From positions 4,401,501 through 4,465,500 of the forward strand of contig NC_092669.1 in NCBI RefSeq assembly GCF_032118995.1: 64,000 nucleotides of DNA. The letters run 5' to 3'. This DNA is from Asterias amurensis (taxonomy: Eukaryota; Echinodermata; Asteroidea; Forcipulatida; Asteriidae). This document shows positions 50,940-60,302 of this stretch, one piece after another (the stretch's first letter is position 1; each line of letters starts with the position of its first letter). A program made the translations under genes and the position numbers. The notes beneath the pieces are model-generated. The model was not told where the DNA came from. It worked only from the letters and a program-made list of their open reading frames with translations, and did not search any database.

Positions 50940-53256
50940 GTGATGATTATTATACGGGTGGTTATACACACGTGATCTGAGGGCGCGCGTCATCATCAAC
51001 TTGACCAATCAGGGTCGAGCGTATAGCAGTGACGATGATGAACTTTTTTTTCTTCAAAGTAATATGTACTGGTATCAACAGAGTTCAGCGGTCACATATC
51101 CCTCCAATTCTCAATTAAAGACACTGGACACTGTTGGTATTGTCAAAGACCAGTCTTCTCGCTTGGTATATCTCAACATTATGCATACAATAACAAACCT
51201 GTGAAAATTTAAGCTCACTTGGTCGTCGAAGTTGCGAGATAATAATGCAAAACAAAAACACCCTTGTCACACAAAGTTGGGTGCGTTTAGATTATACCTC
51301 AAAATTATAAATCTGAGGTCAAATTCAAATTCGTGGGAAACTACTTCTTTCTCAAAAACTATGTCACTTCAGAGGGAGCCGTTTCTCACAATGCGTTATA
51401 CTATCAATCTCTCCCCATTACTCGTTACCAAGTGAGGTTTATGCTAATAATTATTTTGAGTAATTACCAATAGTGTCCACTGCCTTTAAAAAGAAAATGT
51501 CACGCCTGATAGATGGAAATTTGCATCGGGGACAAATAATTATCAATTTTGGTTCTACCTGTTACACAGCACTGCTTACTCAATAACTTAACCGAGCTCT
51601 GTACAAAAAAAAATCACTCACATAATTCTATTACTCGGCTAGGATTTGAACCCACGACCTTTGCAATTTTAGAGCAGTGGCTAACCAGTATTAAAGGCAG
51701 TGGACACTATTGGTAATTACTCAAAATATTAGCACAAAACCTTTCTTGGTGACGAGTAATAGGGCGAGGTTGATGGTATAAAACATTGTGAGAAACGGCA
51801 CCCTCTGTAGTGCCATAGTTTTCGAGAAAAGAAGTAATTTTCCACGAATTTGACTTAAACCCTATACAGCCAAAAATAAAACTGGCCTGGGTTGACAATA
51901 AAAATGTTTTTTTCCCCCATTTTTTTTTTCAAGCATACAATAAAAACCACCTACAAAAAAGGTCCACTCTCGCCTAGACATTCGAAAGGACTCGTACCCC
52001 CTTTACAGCACTGTACCCGTTTGGTAATTGTCAAAGACCAGTCTTCTCGCCTGGGCCCAATTTCATGGAGCTGCTAAGCACACAAATTTGCTTAGCATGA
52101 AATTTCTTCCTCGATAAAAACAGGATTACCAACCAAATTTCCACGTAATTTTCAGGATAGGCAAACAACACCTGAATACCAGTGACAAGAAATATGCAAC
52201 AAATGGAAATTTTGTTGGTAATCCTGTCTTTGTCAAAGAAATTTGTTATGCTAAGCAAATTTTTGTGCTTAGCAGCTCTATGAAATTGGGCCCTGGTCTA
52301 CTATCCAAACATCAGCATCAAATACAAGCCTGTATGTACAAATTTATGCTCAATATTGGTAATCGAAGTTGATCATTTAATGATGAAAGAAATAACACTC
52401 ATGTTAGGCGAATTTGTATGCTCTCAGATAGGAATAAAATACTTCTGGCTAAAAGTCTTTCAATATTTCAGTGAGAAATTACCTCTTTCTCAAAATATAC
52501 GCTACTTCATCAGAGGGAGTCGTTTCTCACAATGTTTTATACTATTAACAGCTCTCCAATGCTCGTTACCAAGTAAGTTTTTAAGTTAGTATTTGTTTTG
52601 AGTAATTACCAAACGTGCACCTTCCCTTAAAGCCAAATAGCATCTTTGACGTCACCCCATTTCACCTCAAACATTAGCCCCACAGTCAAACCCGACGTAC
52701 ATGTGTAGCCCTTTTCACACTATACTTTTTTACCGGGAAATTCCCGGGAACTTGTTGTCAATATTTGTACACCTCACATAAACCCTGCTCAGGGGAAGGG
52801 TTAAATCCCTGAGTTAACCCGGGGGTAGCACGTTGTTCCTGTGAAAAAGAAGCTAGTGTGAACAAAAGCGGGTTTAACTCAACACAACTTTTGAGTCCAC
52901 TGTGTTGAGACGCCCGCATGTTTTACCACATTTCCTGGGGGTTAAAAGTAAGTGTGAAACGACTGCGCATAATTATTCCTGAGAAAAAGTACTCCCGGGA
53001 GTTACCAAATTGGGATAGTGAGAACGGTTGCTTGGATGGCGTCGGGGTTAAAAACTCCCGGGAGTTTCCCGTGGAGTTTATTGCCTGGGAAATGGCTCTG
53101 TAGTGTAAAAAGGGCTTTACCGTATAAAAAACAAACGTACGCGCAATGCACGTACAAATAAAATACTATCAGCTTCACGTTGCATGCAGACGACCGAAAG
53201 CGCGCACCTAACGAACATAATGAGGACAAATCAAAACATTAACATGGAATGTCATT

Positions 53257-53712
53257 TTTGCTCAAGTAAAGTCAAGTCTCAGATCATTTTTGCGCACGTC
53301 AAGTCAAGTTACAAGCCATCTTTGCTCATCAGGTCAAGTCACAAGTCATCTTTGCTCAAGTCGAGTCAAGTCGCAAACCATCTTTGCTCATCAGGTCAAG
53401 TCACAAGTCATCTTTGCTCAAGTCGAGTCAAGTCGCAAGCCATCTTTGCTCAAGTCAGGGCAAGTCACAAGTCATCTTTGCTCAAGTCGAGTCAATTCGC
53501 AAGCCATCTTTGCTCAAGTCGAGTCAAGTCGCAAGCCATCTTTGCTCAAGTCAGGGCAAGTCACAAGTCATCCTTGCTCAAGTCGAGCCAGGTCACAAGT
53601 AATTTTTGCTCAAGTCAATACGAGTCACAAGTCATCCTTGCTCAAGTCGAGTCAAGTCAAAAGTCATCTTTGCTCAAGTCAAGTCGCAAGTTTGTTCAAG
53701 TCAAGTTAAGTC
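53257..53712 (+). repeat. GTCAAG minisatellite, unit 8
   Basis: Matches unit 5 at +11,357 with no net length change. Confidence 0.9.
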
Positions 53713-54101
53713 ACAATTAAATCCAACTGGTCAAGGCAGTTCACGTCCACAGTTGATAGTGTATAGGCTAAGTGACAATTAAATCAAACTGGACAAGGCA
53801 GTTCACGCCCACAGTTGATAGTGTAGACTAAGTCACAATTAAATCAAACAAGTCAAAGTTGTTCACGCCCACAGTTAGGCTACCCATCACATGTTTGCAA
53901 CGTCCGGCCTTTAACAAGGCGACAGCAATTGAGCATGCACTCGAAAAGATTTAACGACTTGTCAACAAGTCTACTTCAGAGCAAAGAAAATTATTTAACG
54001 ACAAATGGCTACAAAGTTAAGTCTACTTTAACTGGTATATAGTTTGTTTAAGGTCGTTCATGCGTGTCGTGTAACCCGTGATCTTGTAGTCAGTGATGAT
54101 T

Positions 54102-54384
54102 TAGTCTTGGTCCCAAGACCATTGGTGATGCGCGGTCACACACAACCAACGTTCCGATTATGCACGGCAAAAACTGTCCACGCTTGTAATGAACGAACGC
54201 TAGCGGGTGCTCTGTTTCTCTGATTTAGACCTCACCATGCACAGGACATGGTGAGATCCGTAAATCAGAGAAACAGCGCCCGCTAGCGTTCGTTCATTAC
54301 AAGCGTGGACAGTTTTTGCCGTGCATAATCGGAACGTTGGTTGTGTGTGACCGCGCAACACCAATGGTCTTGGAACCAAGACTA
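54102..54384. mobile_element. Short foldback transposon (unit 8)
   Basis: 283 bp and gtgatgatt on both sides; same form as the unit 5 copy, including gatgcgcggtc in the left arm. Confidence 0.85.
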
Positions 54385-55145
54385 GTGATGATTATTATAC
54401 GGGTGGTTATACACACGTGATCTGAGGGCGTGCGTCATCATCAACTTGACCAATCAGGGTCAAGCGTATAGCAGTGATGATGATGCACTTTTTTTTCTTC
54501 AAAGTAATATGTACTGGTTTCAACAGAGTTCAGCGGTCACATATCCCTCCAATTCTCAATTAAAGACACTGGACACTATTGGTATTGTCAAAGACCAGTC
54601 TTCTCGCTTGGTATATCTCAACATTATGCATACAATAACAAACCTGTGAAAATTTAAGCTCACTTGGTCGTCGAAGTTGCGAGATAATAATGCAAAACAA
54701 AAACACCCTTGTCACACAAAGTTGGGTGCGTTTAGATGGTTGATTTCGAGACCTCAAAATTATAAATCTGAGGTCAAATTCAAATTCGTGGGAAACTACT
54801 TCTTTCTCAAAAACTATGTCACTTCAGAGGGAGCCGTTTCTCACAATGCGTTATACCATCAATATCTTTCCATTACTCGTTACCAAGTGAGGTTTATGCT
54901 AATAATTATTTTGAGTAATTACCAATAGTGTCCACTGCCTTTAAAAAGAAAATGTCACGCCTGATAGATGGAAATTTGCAATGGGGGACAAATAATTATC
55001 AATTTTGGTTCTACCTGTTACACAGCACTGCTTACTCAATAACTTAACCGAGCTCTGTACAAAAAAAATCACTCACATAATTCTATTACTCGGCTAGGAT
55101 TTGAACCCACGACCTTTGCAATTTTAGAGCAGTGGCTAACCAGTA

Positions 55146-55529
55146 TTAAAGGCAGTGGACACTATTGGTAATTACTCAAAATATTAGCATAAAACCTTTC
55201 TTGGTGACGAGTAATGGGGAGAGGTTGATGGTATAAAACATTGTGAGAAACGGCACCCTCTGAAGTGCCATAGTTTTCGAGAAAAGAAGTAATTTTCCAC
55301 GAATTTGATTTCGAGACCTCAGATTTAGAACTTGAGGTCTCGAAATCAACCATCTAAACGCATACACCTTCGTGTGACAGGGGTGTTTTTTTCTTACATT
55401 CATATCTCGCAAGTTCGATGACCGATTGAGCTCAAATTTTCACAGGTTCATTATTTTATGCATATGTTGAGATACACCAACTGTGGAGGCTAGTCTTTGA
55501 CAATTACCAATAGTGCCCACGGCCTTTAA
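55146..55529 (-). mobile_element. Intact MITE-1 at the array's right border
   Basis: TTAA at 55146-55149 and 55526-55529, ends AGGCAGTGGACACTATTGGT and gtgcccacggcct. Its centre (tttcgagacctcagatttag...tgaggtctcgaaa) is complete, unlike the truncated counterparts at the unit junctions. It is the ancestral right breakpoint locus. Confidence 0.85.
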
Positions 55530-55844
55530 TAAAAGAAGTTTATTAATGGAATATTGAAGACTATAGTAACCGTTGAAAAATAGTTGGATAGAATTTTGCT
55601 TTTAATAAAATTTACATGGATTTTGTCTTTAGTGTGAAGAGGCCTCAGATACGAGGGCATACGTTTGGGGCGGAAACATAATTATTTTGAAGCTTTCTAA
55701 CTCAAATCTCCCCACCCTTTTGAAATATTCCAACATTTGCATGAGATTATAAACATTGAACAATTTGGGCTCAACTGGTCATCGCAGTTGCAAAAAACAC
55801 ATACTGAAAAGAAAGAAAAACAACAACTTGTTGCACACATTGTG
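55530..55844. other. Intergenic, no gene recognised
   Basis: AT-rich; a diverged trace of MITE-like text (tttgggctcaactggtcatcgcagttgc) occurs near 55765-55795. Confidence 0.35.
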
Positions 55845-56195
55845 GTAGTGTCGTGGCCGAGCGGTTAAGAGCACCGAATTCAAACTCTGGTGCTTCGTCC
55901 TTCGGATGGGACGTGAAGCCGTTGGTTCCATGTGTTGTGTAACGCATGTAAAAGAACTCAGTGCACTTATCGAAAAGAGAAGGGGTTCGCCCCGGTGTTC
56001 CTGGTCCGATCGGCAGCAAATTGCGCCACAGCACCTTGAAAAACATTGCATGGTGCTATCAGAATTAGGTCTCATAATTCAAAACGTAGTCCCACATCTT
56101 GCAGGAAATACTGTATGTTACAGCGCCAGGAGCGTCACTGAGTAGCGGACATGTGCGCTATATAAGAAGCCACAATTATTATTATTATTATTATT
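55845..56195 (+). repeat. Full-length tRNA-derived SINE
   Basis: The head tcgtggccgagcggttaagagcacc has a box A like a tRNA-Ser/Leu. The body includes cttcggatgggacgtgaagc, gttgtgtaacgcatgtaaaa, cgaaaagagaaggggttcgc and ctggtccgatcggcag. The tail is gcgctatataagaagccac followed by (att)n at about 56170-56195. It is the best reference copy of the family in this window. Confidence 0.8.
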
Positions 56196-56249
56196 TTGTG
56201 TGCTTTCAGATGCCCCAAAAAGTCTTTTCTAGATTCAAATTATTATGAT

Positions 56250-57499
56250 TTGAAGACTCTGGACACTATTGGTTATTGTTAAAGACCAGTCTTCTCACTT
56301 GCTGTATCTCAACATATGCATAAAATAACAAACCTGTGAAAATTTGATCTCAATCGGTCGTCGAAGTTGCGAGACATTAATGAAAGAAATAAACACCCTT
56401 GTCGCACCATGGCCACATACGAAGTTGTGTGCTTTCAGATGCTTGATTTCGAGACCTCAAGTTCTAAATCTGAGGTCTCGAAATCAAATTTGAGGAAAAT
56501 TACTTCTTTCTCGAAAACTACGTCACTTCAGAGGGGGCTTTTTTGCTATCAACCTCTCCCCATTACTGGTAATAATAATAATAACAACCGCATTTCTATA
56601 GCGCCTAACACCTCCAAAAGAAAGTCTCTAAGCGCTCAGAGGAACCAAAAGAATAATTAAGTATAAGATAATTTGAATAGATGTGTTTTGAGAAGAGTCT
56701 TGAAACTTGAGATCGCAGTGGCTTGTTTGATGTGTAGAGGGAGATTGTTCCATAAGTGAGGTGCAGCAAACTGAAAACTACGTTGACCATATGCTTTGGT
56801 GGTAACTTTAGGGATAACGAGGGTGTCTTTGTTAGCGGAACGGAGGTTTCTAGTAGGAGTGTATGGAGTTAGTAGATCTTTCAGGTAAGTTGGTCCACTT
56901 CCAAGACTGCATTGAAATGTTTGAAGGAGAATTTTGAAGATGATGCGAGAATGAATAGGAAGCCAATGGAGAGATTGCAAAGCTGGAGTAATTGAATCGC
57001 GTTTTCTTAACCGGGTGATGAGACGAGCCGCTGAGTTTTGAATGAGTTGGAGTTTTCTGAGCTGTGAGTCGGGCAATCCATAGATGAGACTATTGCAGTA
57101 ATCGAGATGACAAATTACAAAAGCATGGATGAGCTTTTCTGCTGTTGTTTTATTTATGAACTGGCGAATTTGACCGATCTTGTGTAGGGCAAACGAGGCG
57201 GAACGGCATTTTGTATTGACAAACTTATCCATGGCAAAAGATTTGTCAAATGTCACACCAAGGTTTCTTGCTTTGTCGACAGAATGAACTGGTATACCAT
57301 CAATTTGAATAGAAGATAATGGGATTCTGTTGCGAAAAACGAGATGTGATGTGAAGGAGTTCTGTTTTATTCTCATTTAACTTGAGACCATTGCTACACG
57401 ACCACTGCTTGATGTCCATTATGCAACTCTGTGGTAATCAAGAAAGGTTTTATGATTGTAACTATTTGAGTAATTACCAATAGTGGCCACTGCCTTTAA
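56250..57499 (+). mobile_element. MITE-1 interrupted by a LINE
   Basis: The left part (ctggacactattggttattg ... ctctccccattactggtaat) runs to 56573 and the right part (caagaaaggttttatgattg ... accaatagtggccactgcct TTAA) resumes at 57439. Confidence 0.8.
56574..57431 (-). pseudogene. 5'-truncated LINE (RT C-terminus), frameshifted
   Basis: The minus-strand frame 57376-56657 encodes family hallmarks of non-LTR reverse transcriptase C-termini: KARNLGVTFDKSFAMDKFVN, CHLDYCNSLIYGLPDSQLRK, NSAARLITRLRK, SLHWLPIHSRIIFKILL, FAAPHLWNNLPLHI. Upstream, another frame reads NGLKLNENKTELLHI, so a frameshift near 57330 separates the two. The 3' end is an (ATT)n tail (56574-56583) without poly(A), as in CR1/L2-type elements. 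TGGTAAT is duplicated at 56567-56573 and 57432-57438. It is dead on arrival: 858 bp, no endonuclease domain. Confidence 0.88.
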
Positions 57500-57677
57500 G
57501 TGAGAAATTTACCCATTTCTTCAAGACAATGTTTACAATGGTACTTCGGAGGGAGTCGTTTCTCACACTGTTTTATACTATGAACAGCTCTCCGTTCCTC
57601 GTTACCAGTTACCAAGCAATTCTGTATGCTAACTTTGAGTAATATTACCAAAGCAAACAGTGTCCAGTGACTTTCAA
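57500..57677 (+). mobile_element. MITE-1 right-end fragment
   Basis: Starts next to the TTAA that ends the previous MITE; reads gtgagaaatttacccatttc, ggagggagtcgtttctcaca and ccaaagcaaacagtgtccag. Confidence 0.65.
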
Positions 57678-57689
57678 CTAAATGAAAGT

Positions 57690-57945
57690 TAAAGGAACAC
57701 GTTCCCTTGGATCGGTCGAGTTGGTCTTTGAAAAGCGTTTAACCGTTTTTTTATGGGTAGAAAGATGTTTAAAAAGTAGAATACAATGATCCATACACAT
57801 TTGCCTCGAAATTGCGTGGTTTTCCTTTTATTTTGAGAACTAACACGGTCGGCCATTTATGGGAGTCAAAAATTTGACTCCCATAAATGGCCGACCGTGT
57901 TTGTCGACGAGGTAAAAGGAAAACCACGTAATTTCGAGTGATACT
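57690..57945 (+). mobile_element. MITE-C fragment with palindrome
   Basis: aaaggaacacgttcccttgg and gatcggtcgagttggtcttt match the MITE-C left end. tttatgggagtcaaaaattt is followed by its complement (57851-57892). The right end is replaced by a MITE-3 part (cctgtttttatcaagggaga ... gcttagcagctctataaaat) to 58025. Confidence 0.65.
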
Positions 57946-58025
57946 TGTGTAAATCCTGTTTTTATCAAGGGAGAAATTTCATGCTAATCAAACTAATTTT
58001 GTGCTTAGCAGCTCTATAAAATTGG

Positions 58026-58600
58026 ACCTGTAGCCAAGCCGATTACAAGGGACGTTGGTTATCGGTGGTTTGTCGTGTGAAACACCGTTATGAAATAGCA
58101 AACGATCGTGGTGCCATGCAGATAGCGACCGTAACCGAGGACGTTGGTTATCAACGCTCGTGTGAAAGGGGCTATGGAACATTTTTTTTGCAGTAGATTA
58201 CTGGGTTTATCCATTCTACCTCCATTAGTTTATAAAAAAAGCAAAGTGTGATTAAAATCAATGTCACATCATTCAACTTGATTAAAAGAGCTTCGATTTG
58301 AGTTTAAAGGGTTATTTATCGAAAACACAGCCGATTTAAATTAATGGTCCATTTGTACGAGTTTCACCATGTCTTTAATGTGATAGCTTTGTTTTTCTAT
58401 ACCCATCACAGGTCAAGTGATCACATGTTAACATTGGTCGCGCAGTCGATCTATTCGGATACAATTATTTCATTGAATAAATTAATCTACAGTGACGTGA
58501 ACAAAGCTTTCCATATCTGTGTTTTGATTGCCGTCTCAGGTGATGTTTGTATAAGCTACATTTCCGGTCAGCTGCATCTAAAGTTGTAGACAATCTGTTG
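58026..58600. other. Intergenic, no gene recognised
   Basis: Contains an inverted pair around gattacaagggacgttggttatcg / cgaggacgttggttatcaacg ending gtgtgaaaggggctatgg near 58167. The remainder is AT-rich; a 81-codon frame at 58344-58589 has no supporting signal. Confidence 0.4.
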
Positions 58601-58604
58601 AGGG

Positions 58605-58860
58605 TACGTTCGATCATGTTCGATTAGCTTCCCTGTGTCCATCCCGTAATGCTCATTCGGGTAAGCCCCTGACAAGAGCTAATCGAACGGTCACTCGCCC
58701 TCTCGTGGTGGTGGCGTCATACACCTCGGTCCAGCCCCAAAATGACCCGTTTTACAAGCAGGGCACTTAAGGCTGATCGGGGTGAGCCCTTGAAAAACGT
58801 CACAGCTATTCGAACGTACCGGGGCAGATTGGGGTCGACCAGGGGAAGGCTAACCAAATG
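58605..58860. mobile_element. Decayed 'CGTTCGATTAGCTTCCC' foldback relatives
   Basis: cgttcgatcatgttcgattagcttccctg and agagctaatcgaacggtcactcgccc match the family at 16333 and 24900. A second degenerate copy follows to ggaaggctaacc. Confidence 0.5.
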
Positions 58861-59059
58861 GCCCCATAATACAGCGTGCGATATAATGTTTGTTGTTAAC
58901 ATCCATGTTATGTTATTTTATGTAATACGTACGATTTTTACTGCGAAACTCCGCCGTGTGAAATGCATGTAATATCAAAGGTACATAACTGTACCGATCC
59001 GGACATCAGCTCAAGGCTGTGGTTTCTGGCGTGATTCACGAGACTCGAAGTGTGACGTC

Positions 59060-59470
59060 AGATGTTCAGGCTAGAGGTAGGCACGTGAGTTGGCCGAATC
59101 GTATTTTCTTGTAATAGTTACAAACAGTTTATCCAACGCCCTTAGTCGCACTACTCTGTTCCCCGGGGTTGCCTCCCGGGTTGCCCCCGGGGAATAACGG
59201 CCGTCCTTTTCACAATGTAGTCGCTGTACCCGGCCTGCCTCTGTCTGCCCCAACAAATATACATGCCCCGTTAAACAGCCACCCCTGCTCTGGAGTAAGG
59301 GTAAGCGGCAAAATCCCGGGTTTTTCTTGAAACCATCGTGCAACACAGTGTGAACAGGCACCAGGGTAACCAATACCATGGAGTAAAATAGTCCCGGGTC
59401 TCCCCGGGGCTGAATTCCACGGGGATTAGAGATAGGCCTACAGTGTGAACAGGGCTATAGAGCTAGTTTT
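59060..59470. other. GC-richer repeat remnants ending gtgtgaacagggctatag
   Basis: Contains ccccgggg-rich inverted motifs (cgggttgcccccggggaata / tctccccggggctgaattcc) and gtgtgaacagggct, a relative of the GTGAAAAGGGCT MITE of the array units. Confidence 0.45.
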
Positions 59471-59487
59471 CCCCGGGGACTTCATGA

Positions 59488-59692
59488 AGCCCTAGAGCCC
59501 AATTTCATAAAGCCTGTAAGCACACAAACTTGCTAAGCATAGAAAAGTATTGCTTATTAGAAACAGGTTACCAGCCAAAATTACATTAAGTTTACATTGT
59601 AGTGACTGGTGCTCAACTCATTTTTTGCTTAGCAAAGTACTTTGTCAAGAAATATTATCTGCTTAACAGCATTATGAAATTTGGCCAAGGGC
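59488..59692 (+). mobile_element. MITE-3 copy
   Basis: gcccaatttcataaagcctgtaagcacac...cttaacagcattatgaaatttggcc. The interior aaacaggttaccagcc is shared with 6272-6472. Confidence 0.7.
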
Positions 59693-60115
59693 CATATAAA
59701 CTAGGTGTCGTTGCAAACAAACCAAGCCTTTCAGTTTTATGATGTAGTTCCAAAATTTTGTACAAGTAACGCCCAAGGTTTGCTCTGTATACGGTGTTTG
59801 GGGAGGATAAACAATACATACAAAATTGCAGGCAGCCAGAAGTCCGTAGTTCCAATATCAGATCCGGTCAGTCCAGGAAACATACGTAAAATGCGGGTTA
59901 TAATTTCACTCCTTTCATTTCTAAATAAATAGAAGTCGCCCCCAAACGAAAAAAAAACAAAATTCTCTCCTTTCGTTTCAAAAAAAAAAAAAAAAAGGCC
60001 CCCAAACGAAAACAAAATCAAACAAACCCCAAAACGAAACCAAACAAACCAAAAACGAACCAAACAGACTGAGAAAAAACAAGCAAAACCCATACTCTCG
60101 CACTCGATACATGAA
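59693..60115. other. Upstream region of secreted gene B
   Basis: Includes A-rich and aaaccaaac-type low-complexity sequence at 59940-60070. No element or exon was recognised. Confidence 0.35.
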
Positions 60116-60118
60116 CCC

Positions 60119-60127
60119 TATAAAAGG
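60119..60127 (+). promoter_or_regulatory. TATA box of secreted gene B
   Basis: ccctataaaaggaagccg lies about 100 bases before the ATG, at the same distance as the TATA box of gene A. The intervening 5' UTR (aatcatacaccaa, ccaaagtggtt, gttttcgagttctaccttcg) matches gene A closely, while sequence upstream of the TATA does not. Confidence 0.75.
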
Positions 60128-60227
60128 AAGCCGTTCACGCTCACAAATCATACACCAATTTGGCCAAAGTGGTTATTGAAATCAGTTTTCGAGTTCTACC
60201 TTCGATTTAGAAGATTCTTATCCCATC

Positions 60228-60302
60228 ATGATGAGTGGGTTCTTGAAGTTTGCCTTCTTGCTGGGCATGTGTGCCGTCGCTGTGACTGCCAAGTCCGTAC
60301 AG
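60228..60302 (+). CDS. Secreted protein B, exon 1 (signal peptide)
   Basis: ATGATG at 60228-60233. The first ATG was chosen because gene A has the same pair. Ends CAG|GTTTGT in phase 0. Differs from gene A by LLG for VLG in the hydrophobic core. Confidence 0.88.

Larger units (their letters stand above)
48167..51851 (+). repeat. Array unit 7
   Basis: Minisatellite 49572-49965; foldback 50353-50939 with one 149-bp-type element in each arm; MITE-1 51117-51488. No LINE. Confidence 0.85.
25107..55303 (+). repeat. Eight-unit tandem segmental array, about 30 kb
   Basis: Units join where gaatttgacttaaaccctat replaces the MITE-1 centre: about 27868, 32711, 35965, 40494, 43950, 48166 and 51851. The left flank joins at cacgaatggacttaaac (25102) and the right flank at cacgaatttgatttcg (55298). 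Typical unit order: gacttaaaccctatacagcc, a split MITE-1 relative with MITE-3 inside, a GTGAAAAGGGCT-ended MITE, minisatellite, 57-bp repeats, a cgtccggcctttaacaagg segment, sometimes a foldback, MITE-1, half a SINE, half a MITE-1. No unit carries a convincing gene. The length differences come from minisatellite size, a LINE insert and the foldback. Confidence 0.9.
51852..55303 (+). repeat. Array unit 8
   Basis: Near-duplicate of unit 5: minisatellite 53257-53712, short foldback 54102-54384, MITE-1 54561-54943. It ends inside the MITE-1 whose right half continues intact into the right flank. Confidence 0.85.

Noticed and set aside
58344..58589. An 81-codon plus-strand frame
   Set aside because: AT-rich composition, no recognisable motif, no supporting splice sites.
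59737..60093. A minus-strand 118-codon frame rich in Phe and Gly
   Set aside because: It is low-complexity A- and aaacc-rich sequence read on the opposite strand.
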